Position numbers and translations under genes: made by a program. A DNA stretch of 64,000 bases from NCBI GenBank assembly GCA_036245525.1, contig BTPG01000003.1:143340678-143404677 (forward strand), written 5' to 3'. The notes under the pieces are model-generated. The model worked only from the letters and a program-made list of their open reading frames with translations. It was not told the origin of the DNA and searched no databases. Each line of letters begins with the position of its first letter. The stretch's first letter is position 1. Origin of the DNA: Semisulcospira habei (lineage: Eukaryota; Mollusca; Gastropoda; Semisulcospiridae). Positions 23,042 to 31,965 of this stretch are shown in pieces.

Positions 23042-23046
23042 ATGCA
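23042..23046. repeat. Gypsy target duplication ATGCA, left
   Basis: ATGCA directly precedes the LTR start TGTAACG and is repeated directly after the 3' LTR at 46301-46305. Five bases is the usual Metaviridae duplication length. Confidence 0.85.
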
Positions 23047-24418
23047 TGTAACGAACGCCTTTAGTGCAGGTTTCGGTCGGACGATGGTGTGACGTCATTA
23101 GCAGTTGGACCGAATGTACACATGCGAATAATGTAGCGATAAGCATTGTTCACGTGCGGTAATGTAGCGGTGAGCGATGTTCACGTGTGACAGTGTGGGT
23201 TCGGGAAAAATTGCTAGTTAGAGATGCTATACCAGTCGAGCCGAGCGGTCGTTTTCGCTAGGGCTCTGAGGAAGAATTCTGGCTAGAGAATTCGATAGCT
23301 GTATATTGAATACAGGTATTTATTCTTTTATTACCGGTATTTATAATGACCTATTACGCTATTCAGATGAAAAAGGAAAGTATTGTTTTATGAATTATTA
23401 TTAGAGTGCAGAAGAGCCATGTTTGAAGGAAATGCGATGGCTCGTGTCAATACTTGTTTAGTCATGTAATTATGTGATATAGTTTATAACTATGATGTCA
23501 TGTTGTATTCATTCATATGTGAAGATGTGGGACTGAAATAGGAATAGAATTCAGTATATATTTAGGTATACTTAATGATGAAATGTGCAGTAATATGTTA
23601 CGAATTGGAGGTGAGCTGTGATTGTAATATTTGGCTCATAATCCATTGGGTGTAGGTACGTAAAATGTGTGTAAAGTGTTAAAGTGGCTATAGGAATTGT
23701 GTGCACTGTGTTAAAGTGGCTATAGGAATTGTCATAAGAATTATGACAATAGTGACTGTAGTATGGTGGCATAAAGAAGACATTTTTCAGAGGAAATGAT
23801 CTAGAGCACTCTGAAGAATAATGTGTCGAAGACACATTCAGACTTTTTGGGTATAAGAGCGAACATTTATGAGTGTATAAATGTTGTGTACAGCGGAGCC
23901 GGTACGGAGCGGACACCCCTGGTGTAGGGCCGATGAAGCTGTCCTGAAGGCATCACGTACGTGACCAGGTGCGGACATTCAAGCCTTCATCTCTCCTTCG
24001 TCCTACCATCACTGGTGCTACGAGCAGCAACGGTAGCGAAGTAAGCCACAGATTCGTGCTACAGGGCCACATGCAGTGTTCCGTCAGTGTAGCTATTGTC
24101 GCCTAGCGCCGTTAATTTCACGCCTAGGAATGTTCTAAATCTGTGAGTAGTCATTGAATAATAATATTCAGTTCGGGAATCTCCGTCAAGTCGTCAATGG
24201 GATATTGACTGTGTCGACACTAGTATAAAGAGGAGTCGAGTGACGTCTCTCGAGAGACAACGACCTCTACGGTAGCGAGTGAATGTGTGAGCGCTGAAGT
24301 TGTGAATAACCTATATGCCACTTGTTAGTTATTTGTGCAGATTGGTTTATATGATGTGAATTGTTATTGGTGTAGATTGGTTTATATGATGTGAATTGTG
24401 TGGTTTAATGTATGCTAT
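23047..24418 (+). repeat. Gypsy 5' LTR, first part
   Basis: Matches 44304-45697 along its length with scattered substitutions and small indels. It contains a TATA-like GTATAAAGAGG at 24231-24241 and two copies of a ~32-bp tandem unit (TTAAAGTGGCTATAGGAATT...) at 23678-23730; the 3' LTR has three. It ends at TGCTAT, where the Polinton begins. Confidence 0.9.
24413..24418. repeat. Polinton target duplication TGCTAT, left
   Basis: TGCTAT precedes the terminal AGAGATAC and is repeated at 40388-40393. The uninterrupted 3' LTR has a single TGCTAT at 45692-45697, giving the empty site. Confidence 0.92.
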
Positions 24419-24739
24419 AGAGATACAATATAGGAGAATACAACCCCACCCATTTCAGAAACAATTGATTTATTTAATCCTTTCCGTAAATAAACAAACG
24501 CACTTGACCAAATTCATTTAACAGATTTATCTGCCCAGTCAGGTCCCCCAACCCCTTGGAAACAAAAGGCTAGTTAAAATATCTTCCCGAGAAATACACA
24601 CCACCCACCCACCCCCCCCCCACACACACACACCCCCACACCCCACCACTCAATGCTGTCAGAGTTGGCCTTCCTGAGAAATAGTGTCTACTTCCTGTTC
24701 ATACCACCATAGTAAACAATAGTCCTCTGTGCCCAAATA

Positions 24740-24792
<53 letters not shown>

Positions 24793-25258
24793 CACACAAA
24801 ACAAATTAGCATTCCTTTTTGTGTCAACGCTTCAATGTATGTCACTAAACCACTATGTCATTTTTCTTACTCTGGGGCAAACCAAAAATATAGAACAAAT
24901 CTCTAATATAGGTTATTTCCCAAATGTGGAACACCACGTCGTTCGTAAATGAAACGTCCAACGTGAAAAATTGTGTGGAGGAAAATTTATCTGTGAAAAG
25001 TTTTCACTTCACACATCGTGACTGCTGCGACGCACACGGACATTGCGCTGTTGAACAATCGGCCTTTGTGCTCAACCCTGTCGCGTGATGAAACCGGATT
25101 CCTGTTGGGTGCAGTTATTGCCGTCATAACCTGTAGGTAGAGACAGCTGTTGTGTAGTCATGTGAGTTTACAAGATTGCATCTATTTACTCACAACCAGA
25201 AAGTTGGGCTTGAAAATTGGTTGTGAAACGGTTTCCTGTTTTCGCTCCAGTGGGTGAC
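24419..25258. repeat. Polinton left terminal inverted repeat
   Basis: Reverse-complement match of 39550-40387, nearly identical throughout and including a CT/GA microsatellite (24741-24789). A more diverged extension continues to about 25445, where words such as TGTCGCGTGATGC and AGATCGCTCGAGG still match the other end. The near-identity of the outer part against the diverged inner part suggests homogenisation of the ends during replication. Confidence 0.92.
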
Positions 25259-25612
25259 ATTTCTGAACAATAGGTCTTTATGCTTAAGCTATTGCGTAGT
25301 CACTGTCGCGTGATGCATTTAAATTGAAAGACAAAACCCAATAACTCTAATCCCAGTGATAGACCTAAATGATTCAAGTTACTAGTACACCCCTCCCTGT
25401 TTTTACGAGTGTTTTTAGATCGCTCGAGGTGAAAATTGGGAATGTTGAAATCGGTAGTGAAACGGTTACCTCAGTGAAACGACGCCTTTTATTTTCAGTT
25501 TAGTCCGTGTTTCAGCACAAGCGTGACGTGCCTACTAATACGTTCGGATTTTATAGTGATTTCGGTATTCAAAATGGGCTGTGAAGGATTAAACCAAGCT
25601 AAGTGAATACTT
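25259..25612. other. diverged inner repeat and spacer before the capsid gene
   Basis: The first ~190 bases are a weak inverted match to 39397-39549. The rest to 25612 shows no gene. Confidence 0.5.
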
Positions 25613-26896
25613 TTAATATATGTGACAACTTAGCCTGCTCTCAGAGATGTTTAGTTGCGCATCATAAATCAGATACAAATATATATTGATTGCTTCAGAT
25701 TTTTCTGTTTTTTTCTGTATTTGAATTGAGATTCCGTCACTACCGTTTTCGATAATACGGCCAGAACCATGAAGGAAATTGTCGTCCGTAGAACGCAGAT
25801 CTAGCCACAGTGCGTACTTGTCTGTCAGGTATTCACCGATTCTTACGTCATACAGATGCAGATCTTTGCACGCAATATTTGCTGATTTTTCTCTAAGTCT
25901 TCCCCCAGCAAAATACTTTGTGATCTCATCATAGTGCTGATATCCCATCATTCCAGACGCAAAAATTTGATTAGGTCGGCCTTCGATTGTGCAGGATAAA
26001 TGTGTAATTTTCGGATTATAGAATTTTTCTGAATCTCCTTGGTAAGGACTTTTTGGTTCAACAAATAACATAAGAACGCCTTTTAGTGACCTAGCAGGCG
26101 TGTTTAGGTTTATACTCCAAATTTGGTCGCTCTTGTCTTTGGGTAATAAACTGTGTCTAATCACTCGATCATAATAAATTGGAAGTCTTGACTGGTACTG
26201 ATTTTGAATGAGTCTGGCTAGTTCAGTATGCGTGACAATCTCATATTCCAAGGAAATGTTAGAGATCTTATATGATGCATTGAGATCCGTTGATTTGATA
26301 ACTTTGGAGTAATCATTGAAGGTTAGTTCAAAACTCAGGCGGTCATTTAGTGCCCCTTGGTAATAAGGCGAATGTCCTGTTAGGATTTCAAATTCGAGTG
26401 GAATGCAAAACCTATTTCCATATGTTTCGGCCACAATAACGTCCTTGCCTTCTGTGGTTGTTTTGTCTGATGCATTTATTCGAATTTTCATAATGCTATC
26501 TGACTGTATGCCTTGGTAAATACGATCTTCTCGTTCTTCTCTTGTAAGCCACAAATCCGTGTAGCAGTAGAACACATCAGCATCGTCAAGACTAAACACT
26601 TCCTGTCCTTCAAGTTTAACTTTAATATTCTTAATAATTGCTCTACCTAGATTGTTAACTAGTGTTCTTTTGTCATCTGCGTCCGATGAAAGTTCAATAT
26701 TAAAAGCAAGACGAGCAGTACCAGGAACAATAACGTCACTGGGGCCTAGGTTTGGAAACTTGACAGTAAGAGTCTGGTTTTGGTCTATAGTACTAGGATT
26801 GTTTGTGATGACAATTGATTGTCTAACTGCTTTAACACCGAAAGGTTCACGTAGTTTTCTGTGTGGGTCTAACTTTGATCCGTAGGACTGTGTCAT
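25613..26896 (-). CDS. putative major capsid protein (double jelly-roll, hexon-like)
   Basis: 427 aa, starting at the ATG at 26896 (MTQSYGSKLD); an in-frame start 15 bases upstream is less likely because it overlaps the divergent gene. The N-terminal part has a beta-rich pattern with TARLAFNIELSSD (about residues 65-77), NNLGRAIIKNIKVKLEGQEV (85-104), DADVFYCYTDLW and EEREDRIYQGI (about 110-135). I associate this NNLGR...W...ER..R...GI pattern with capsid proteins of Polinton-like elements; the assignment is by recalled similarity, not by search. Further stretches, SFELTFNDYSKV and LSCTIEGRPN, fit a second barrel. At 427 aa it is shorter than many Polinton capsid proteins. It is divergently transcribed from the 407-aa coiled-coil gene. 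Copy 2 has a close but broken homologue at 57671-59346. Confidence 0.62.
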   Translation of the reverse strand: MTQSYGSKLDPHRKLREPFGVKAVRQSIVITNNPSTIDQNQTLTVKFPNLGPSDVIVPGTARLAFNIELSSDADDKRTLVNNLGRAIIKNIKVKLEGQEVFSLDDADVFYCYTDLWLTREEREDRIYQGIQSDSIMKIRINASDKTTTEGKDVIVAETYGNRFCIPLEFEILTGHSPYYQGALNDRLSFELTFNDYSKVIKSTDLNASYKISNISLEYEIVTHTELARLIQNQYQSRLPIYYDRVIRHSLLPKDKSDQIWSINLNTPARSLKGVLMLFVEPKSPYQGDSEKFYNPKITHLSCTIEGRPNQIFASGMMGYQHYDEITKYFAGGRLREKSANIACKDLHLYDVRIGEYLTDKYALWLDLRSTDDNFLHGSGRIIENGSDGISIQIQKKTEKSEAINIYLYLIYDAQLNISESRLSCHIY

Positions 26897-26936
26897 TTTT
26901 ATTATGCACAATAAAAAAATTAAATTAATAAAAACA
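26897..26936. promoter_or_regulatory. 40-bp divergent promoter region
   Basis: The whole gap between the start codons of the capsid gene (minus) and the coiled-coil gene (plus) is A/T only apart from a few bases (ATTATGCAC, AATTAAATTAATAAAAAC). Both promoters must lie here or inside the genes. The same layout and similar sequence occur in copy 2 at 59347-59387. Confidence 0.5.
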
Positions 26937-28160
26937 ATGGCCGCGGGAGGATTTAATCATGAAGATTTTGAAATGGATGACACGTATGATTTTGGTAATA
27001 CAACAGATATGGCAGATATGACTGGTACAAGAAATATTTACAGTTTACGTCATGAACTTTTAGAAACCAAAGTGAACTCATTTTATGATCATGTTGGTAA
27101 TCGCCCAGACAACATAGACCCTAACCAGTTTGAACTTGATGTCAAGGGTCATTTATATTTAAATACTGTTGACAAAGGAAAAGTACTATTGACTAACAAA
27201 AAAGACCCTAGTAGGTTTAGGGCTTTAAGTACAATAAAAAATGAAGGTGGTGTTAGTGCCTTGCGTCAACTTGGTATTGGTGGGTCTCCTGTCACGCCAA
27301 GACTGGTTAGTGTGCTTCAAGACACGCAAACAAAGTTACCAACAGGGCAAGAAATTGAAATGGCACCAATAACAAGCCTACCAGAAATAGCAAACACAGT
27401 GATACAAGAAACCTCATTTACTGAAGGACAAATAAATGACGCTTTGAAAACAATAGATGATCCACCTTTGTCAATGCGGGAGATTATAGGGTTGGATAAA
27501 TCACTGCAGACAATAAGAGGTGAGATGGTTAATAATCTTGCCAAACTGGGAGAGCTTGATAAACACATAGAACGTGAGAAAGAGAAACTGGCTACCGCAG
27601 ACAATGGGAATCTTGACACAGAAATGAAAGAAAGAATCCAACACAGATTAAATGATTTGCAGATAGAAAGATCAGGACGGTTAGAAACGATTAGTATTGG
27701 AAGACAAAAACTGAAATCACAGGTCAACAGGATTAGGGAAACTATTCAGAAAATACTTCACGAAGACACTACTCTGGCTGAGAGACTTAAAACACTTTTC
27801 AGAGAACAGGGTATCACAATTGCCAGTTTAATTACAGCTCTGGGGTTTATTATCAGTACAGTTGTGTTGGCTGTAACGGGTGGTGGTTCTCCACCTCCAG
27901 CACCACCAACCCCAGCCCCCACAGATCCAAAAGATTTACAGTCATGGGTAAAAAAACAGTTGTCACACATATCAGACTTGCTTAAGAAATTGGCTCTGAA
28001 AGCAGTAGACTCGTTACCTGGCATTTTAGGCACGGTTGTCAATTGGTTGATTAGTACAGCGGCAAAGGCAGTAGGGTTTATGGCGGAGCATGTTTGGATC
28101 TTTTTGGTGACAGTAGGAGGGTTAATGATAGGTTATTTAATGAAACAGGTAAAGAAGTAA
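26937..28160 (+). CDS. coiled-coil membrane protein conserved in Polinton-like elements
   Basis: 407 aa from the ATG at 26937 (MAAGGFNHEDFEMDD); the longer frame from 26904 starts inside the divergent promoter. An acidic N-terminus is followed by a soluble region and a charged, probably coiled-coil segment at about residues 190-270 (KHIEREKEKLAT, MKERIQHRLNDLQ). Next come LFREQGITIASLITALGF with a membrane segment (about 290-310), a Gly/Pro-rich hinge (GGGSPPPAPPTPAPTDP), an amphipathic stretch and a C-terminal hydrophobic helix (WIFLVTVGGLMIGYLM). I recall the REQGITI-membrane-Pro hinge arrangement from uncharacterised proteins of cnidarian and molluscan Polinton-like elements. Likely a virion or membrane-associated protein; function unknown. 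Its 3' end overlaps the convergent gene by 24 bases. Confidence 0.75.
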   Translation: MAAGGFNHEDFEMDDTYDFGNTTDMADMTGTRNIYSLRHELLETKVNSFYDHVGNRPDNIDPNQFELDVKGHLYLNTVDKGKVLLTNKKDPSRFRALSTIKNEGGVSALRQLGIGGSPVTPRLVSVLQDTQTKLPTGQEIEMAPITSLPEIANTVIQETSFTEGQINDALKTIDDPPLSMREIIGLDKSLQTIRGEMVNNLAKLGELDKHIEREKEKLATADNGNLDTEMKERIQHRLNDLQIERSGRLETISIGRQKLKSQVNRIRETIQKILHEDTTLAERLKTLFREQGITIASLITALGFIISTVVLAVTGGGSPPPAPPTPAPTDPKDLQSWVKKQLSHISDLLKKLALKAVDSLPGILGTVVNWLISTAAKAVGFMAEHVWIFLVTVGGLMIGYLMKQVKK

Positions 28161-29363
28161 TATTCCTACTCCATTAAGGCCAATTACCAATGCAGTTCTC
28201 TCGGATTCATGTGTGTCAGGGGTTGACTGTACTGGTTGTATAGCTGTTGGAGCAAGGGAAGTAATCACTTGTAATGTTTTTTTCAACTGTACGTGCACAG
28301 TTGTTCCTCCTAAATTTACAGATTTATTGAGACCTAGTTTTTGATCACTCCCAGCAACAATGATTTCATTATTATAATTTGTTATTGTACCCATTTGGAG
28401 TTGAAGGTCAGATGGTAACATGTATAACCCAGTGCCAACTACAAAGTCAACTTTTGATCTGGCATATCTGAGTACATCTTGGTAACGCTGTATGCTTGAT
28501 GGGAGATCAACTGATGAATTTACTGAATCTTCAAGATTAGCGAGAAACTGTTTTTGTGTTTCAAATTTACCACTTCCATTCAGAATATTAGATTTTGTTA
28601 ATGATTGTGCACCTAATATACACCAGACATATGTTCTGATAGACTCATTTACGCGCTCGACTCCTGCTTGAGTAAATCCGTCACTCCTGTCCAAGACAAA
28701 TGTTGACCATGCGTTAGATTGTTTCTGTTCTATTGAGCCTAACCAGACTTGTGATTTTGATGAGAATGAAGTGTAGGGAGGCCAGTAATCTTGAGGGTAT
28801 TGTCTGTGACTCAAAGCATAATATAATGTACCAATGCCGTGGTGATCATCAAGTTTTTGTGTGAAGTCATACTTAGTGCTTATGTTAAATTCATTACAGA
28901 TGCGTTCAAATGCTTTCATATCCATGGGGTTGTTAAACCTGTTGAAACTGGATTCAGTTGGTAGTGGTGTATGCAGTTCTGACAGTATACGTCTAAGCTG
29001 GTAATAAACATGGAAACGATACACAGACCTAATCAGTTTGTTTGAGTGATTCAAATGGTCTGTAAATGAAACACCACAGCCTGTAGTAGAACACAGTATG
29101 GCAAAGTTAAGTTGGTTTTGAAACATCTGTAGTGGACTTGAAGACCACTTTCTTGCTGTAGCATCGTCTGTTATTGGAGGGTTTAGGTAATGATCAAAAG
29201 GGTTGGGTACTTTGACTTGAAATAAATCTTGTTCAGACACAGCAATATCAAGCTGATTTAACTGAATTATTTTCTGTTCATAAGTAGGTGCAACATTATA
29301 CTTGGCATCCACGTTAAATTGAAATGCGTTTGTAGTGGTAATGGTTGGTGATTTAAATTCCAT
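28137..29363 (-). CDS. 408-aa Polinton structural protein with C-terminal membrane anchor
   Basis: Starts MEFKSPTITTTNAFQFNVD at 29363. The body has no domain I can name. It contains PNPFDHYLNPPITDDATARKW (about 52-72), IRSVYRFHVYYQLRRIL and a conserved stretch with KFETQKQFLANLEDSVNS. The C-terminus is a Thr/Ser/Pro-rich stalk followed by HESERTALVIGLNGVGILLLYLF, a typical tail anchor. The stalk is short here and much expanded in copy 2 (PVTPV repeats). Divergent to the 235-aa gene with 26 bases between start codons. A membrane-anchored or vertex-associated virion protein is a guess; function unknown. Confidence 0.7.
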   Translation of the reverse strand: MEFKSPTITTTNAFQFNVDAKYNVAPTYEQKIIQLNQLDIAVSEQDLFQVKVPNPFDHYLNPPITDDATARKWSSSPLQMFQNQLNFAILCSTTGCGVSFTDHLNHSNKLIRSVYRFHVYYQLRRILSELHTPLPTESSFNRFNNPMDMKAFERICNEFNISTKYDFTQKLDDHHGIGTLYYALSHRQYPQDYWPPYTSFSSKSQVWLGSIEQKQSNAWSTFVLDRSDGFTQAGVERVNESIRTYVWCILGAQSLTKSNILNGSGKFETQKQFLANLEDSVNSSVDLPSSIQRYQDVLRYARSKVDFVVGTGLYMLPSDLQLQMGTITNYNNEIIVAGSDQKLGLNKSVNLGGTTVHVQLKKTLQVITSLAPTAIQPVQSTPDTHESERTALVIGLNGVGILLLYLFH

Positions 29364-29389
29364 CCTTTTTTTTTTATGTGATAATAAAA
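29364..29389. promoter_or_regulatory. 26-bp divergent promoter region
   Basis: Only 26 bases (TTTTTTTTTTATGTGATAATAAAA core) separate the minus-strand ATG at 29363 and the plus-strand ATG at 29390. Copy 2 keeps TTTTTTATGTGATAATAAAA at the same place (61892-61917). Confidence 0.5.
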
Positions 29390-30097
29390 ATGTTTATAAC
29401 CTTAACAAATCTTGACACAAGCAAACCAATGTGGTTAACTAATGGGATTGATAATCGTGATGGTAGCAAGGCTGTAGCTATCCATGAAATGTTCTACACA
29501 GTAAAGTGGTTTAATGTAACGGATGATGAAAATTATTCTGTAAGTGGAACTCTTGATGGTATTGAGAAGGGTGATACTTTACGAGCTGGGTATTATGACT
29601 TTTGTACTTTAGCTGAATGGCTTCAAAATGAATTTAAAATTAAAGCAACTTTAAACCCAGCTAATTTACTTGTTTCAATTGATTTTCCGAAAAGTGGTCA
29701 GTTTTCTTTATCAATTAGTCTTTTATTATTACTTGGATTTTTTAAAACAATAACACATCCAGATGAAGATTGGTCACAATCAGTTGGTAGTCTACTATCA
29801 CCAAAAAAACCAAGAATAACTGGCAGATATCCTGTTCATTTGTCAGTACACACAGTGCTAAATGTTCATTTGAAAGAACTGAACACTACTGAAAATGTAC
29901 ACAATGGAAAGCCTTCAACTTTGTTAAGATGCTTGCCGACTGGAACTGCCCCATATTGTGAAAATGTGGTTGCTAGATTTCCTAATTCTCAGTTTAAAAA
30001 ATTAGGTTCTAGTTTCTTTGAATCATTGTGCTTATCTGTAACTAATCAGAATGGTAAACCAGTTGTAATGCATGATTTTTATGTTTTTGGAAATTAA
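29390..30097 (+). CDS. putative minor capsid (penton-like) protein
   Basis: 235 aa from the ATG at 29390 (MFITLTNLDTSKP). The ordered features GYYDFCTLAEWLQNEFK, LLVSIDF, LLLLGF, VHLSVHTVLNVHLKELN, NGKPSTLLRC and a final SLCLSVTNQNGKPVVMHDF follow a pattern I associate with single-jelly-roll minor capsid proteins of Polinton-like elements. This is inferred from recalled pattern only. The N- and C-terminal thirds are nearly identical to copy 2, while two internal segments (about residues 47-60 and 102-140) differ strongly in sequence and length. First gene of a plus-strand block running to the integrase; preceded by TGATAATAAAAATG. Confidence 0.5.
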   Translation: MFITLTNLDTSKPMWLTNGIDNRDGSKAVAIHEMFYTVKWFNVTDDENYSVSGTLDGIEKGDTLRAGYYDFCTLAEWLQNEFKIKATLNPANLLVSIDFPKSGQFSLSISLLLLLGFFKTITHPDEDWSQSVGSLLSPKKPRITGRYPVHLSVHTVLNVHLKELNTTENVHNGKPSTLLRCLPTGTAPYCENVVARFPNSQFKKLGSSFFESLCLSVTNQNGKPVVMHDFYVFGN

Positions 30098-30121
30098 ATA
30101 ATTTTATTTTTGTTTATAAAA

Positions 30122-31000
30122 ATGAGTGGTCTTGGTCCAAAGCCGAGAATCATACCAGTTGCGTGTCCAGTAACAGAGTTGAAAGATTTGGCAGACGTAC
30201 AGGATTTTGAGAAAGAGGGAGAAATTGGAGAAATATATGGTTTTGAACTTGATTCCTATGGCATGTACAAGAGAAAAGTAATTGTTGACATAAAAGACGG
30301 TGAAAAACAGATTCCTAAACTTGGTCAGCTACGTGATGTTACTGTACCTACTCCACCTGTAAATAATGTGCCCTACAACTTAATACATGTGGGTACTAAA
30401 TGGGTTGTTTCACCTGTACCGGCACCACCACCCACAATTGACTGGGACATAAAGATTGAATTTATTAGTCCTTATGTATACACTGATGATGAAGGCGCCT
30501 TAGTGTTTAGGAAGGTTGTTAATTCTGGGCCGCTTATTGTAAGCCTTGTTCCAAGTTTTGCCCTAGACAACAATAGCAGAGAAAAACTGAAAGTTGAAAA
30601 TTATGAGAAACGAAGATATCTTCTTACAACTAGAAAGGGTAGATCAGATACTTCTGTTGTGTTTATGCCAGCAAGCTTAGTCGTGGCTAGAGAAGCGACA
30701 ATAGTATTTGAAATTATCATGAAATCTGTTGCTACTGCTAAAGAGGCTCAAATTGCACAAGGAATTAAACTTACATGGGATGAAACAGTATCAGAATCAT
30801 CAAAGGTCTTTATTGCTATTACAAAAAATAATGATGTTATTAATGTTTCGAGCAGTATTCCAGCTGTCAAGGTGGTGGTTGACAAAACAACTTTTGTTCG
30901 TCTAACTTACATAAACCTTGAACACATTGATCTTGTTGCATTTTATTATGCTAGTAAATTGTATAATTTTGAAGAGTTGCAAAATGTAATTGCTGATTAA
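30122..31000 (+). CDS. 292-aa Polinton protein of unknown function
   Basis: Starts MSGLGPKPRIIPVACP at 30122, directly preceded by TTTATAAAAATG. The N-terminal third is charged (DVQDFEKEGEIGEIYGFEL) and is followed by a Pro-rich linker (TVPTPPVNN, SPVPAPPPTIDWD). The C-terminal half alternates hydrophobic and polar residues like a beta-sandwich (IEFISPYVYT, ATIVFEIIMKS, KVFIAITKNNDVINV, FVRLTYINLEHIDLVAFYY). No catalytic motif or membrane segment. A structural role is possible; I do not recognise the family. Broken homologue at 62687-63574. Confidence 0.65.
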   Translation: MSGLGPKPRIIPVACPVTELKDLADVQDFEKEGEIGEIYGFELDSYGMYKRKVIVDIKDGEKQIPKLGQLRDVTVPTPPVNNVPYNLIHVGTKWVVSPVPAPPPTIDWDIKIEFISPYVYTDDEGALVFRKVVNSGPLIVSLVPSFALDNNSREKLKVENYEKRRYLLTTRKGRSDTSVVFMPASLVVAREATIVFEIIMKSVATAKEAQIAQGIKLTWDETVSESSKVFIAITKNNDVINVSSSIPAVKVVVDKTTFVRLTYINLEHIDLVAFYYASKLYNFEELQNVIAD

Positions 31001-31020
31001 AAAAATATTTGTCATAAAAA

Positions 31021-31647
31021 ATGGTGAACTTGTATCCACAAATACCACCTGAGCCTATTGAGCGTGATAAAACATTAAAGGCAGATTCATTTCGTTTAAT
31101 GAATATTACAGAAGCGTTGAAGTATTTGGAAGAAGAACAAGCAAAATACTCGAGGTGTAAACGCCGTTACAATACGGTTTTCAATTCTGTACACAACACA
31201 TCAATGGCCATGGGGGTGGTTTCAGCCGGATTATCTGTAGGAGGTATAACTCTTTTTGCAACGGGGGTGGGAAGTGTTATAGGAATTGCTGTTGAAGGTA
31301 TTGGTCTTGTCACAAGTCTAGCATGCTTTGGTATGGAAGCCATTAACAAAAGATTTTATATGAAGTTGCAGAAGCATGAAGCATTAAGTACGCTCGCAGC
31401 AGCTAAGCTGACGAGTATAAAACTTATTATTAGTAAGGCTTTGGAAAATAATGAAATTGATGACGAAGAATTTAAGCGAGTCCAGGATGATTTGGCTAAC
31501 TATAAACAACAAAAATCTGAAATACAGAATAAGATGCGTAGTCAGGCTGTAAATGTTGAAGAGCTAAAGAAATCTTTTTTAGAACAAGGAAAAAAGATAG
31601 GCGTAGAAGAAACTATGAAAAAAGTTCGAGAACTTACAAGCAAGTAA
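31021..31647 (+). CDS. 208-aa protein with double hydrophobic hairpin and coiled coil
   Basis: Starts MVNLYPQIPPEP at 31021 after CATAAAAAATG. Residues ~60-105 are a Gly/Ala/Val-rich hydrophobic hairpin (MGVVSAGLSVGGITLF, GVGSVIGIAVEGIGLVTSL), followed by LQKHEALSTLAAAKL, NEIDDEEFKRV and a charged coiled-coil tail (KSEIQNKMRSQ). I recall this combination (two membrane segments, KHE...AxxKL, IxDEEF) from uncharacterised proteins of cnidarian and molluscan Polinton-like elements. Likely membrane-active; function unknown. In copy 2 the homologue (63601 onwards) is the last gene before the window ends. Confidence 0.75.
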   Translation: MVNLYPQIPPEPIERDKTLKADSFRLMNITEALKYLEEEQAKYSRCKRRYNTVFNSVHNTSMAMGVVSAGLSVGGITLFATGVGSVIGIAVEGIGLVTSLACFGMEAINKRFYMKLQKHEALSTLAAAKLTSIKLIISKALENNEIDDEEFKRVQDDLANYKQQKSEIQNKMRSQAVNVEELKKSFLEQGKKIGVEETMKKVRELTSK

Positions 31648-31965
31648 CGATAGGTTTTGGTAATCCATTATTTTTGTCATACACTTCGCAAAGAGATGTC
31701 ATGCCTGCTCATTTGACGCCATCAGCTCCACCACCAGATTATTACTAAAAAAAAAGTTTTCTTATTGTCCTTGTAACTTGAGAAATCTGTCCGAGTGTCT
31801 TATGACTTGGGTTAAGAACTTATGATAACTAACGTCAAAGTTACTTGTAAGTTGTAGGTAACTTTGAAATTAGTTATCAAGTAAGATCACATTATTCTAG
31901 ACAGTTACATGAACAGTAACTTCATAAGTTATTCACAGGCAAAGTTTTTTTTATTTTATTATAAA
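31648..31965. other. Polinton intergenic region with hairpin
   Basis: By far the longest internal gap between plus-strand genes of copy 1 (318 bases). It holds an inverted repeat with 22-nt arms at 31823-31844 and 31858-31879 (20 of 22 positions pair) around a 13-nt loop. This gap is also where copy 2's gene order breaks. Confidence 0.7.

Noticed and set aside
23572..23916. 114-aa minus-strand ORF in the 5' LTR
   Set aside because: The frame lies across the LTR tandem unit and is not kept in full in the 3' LTR (short versions only), so it is not a gene.
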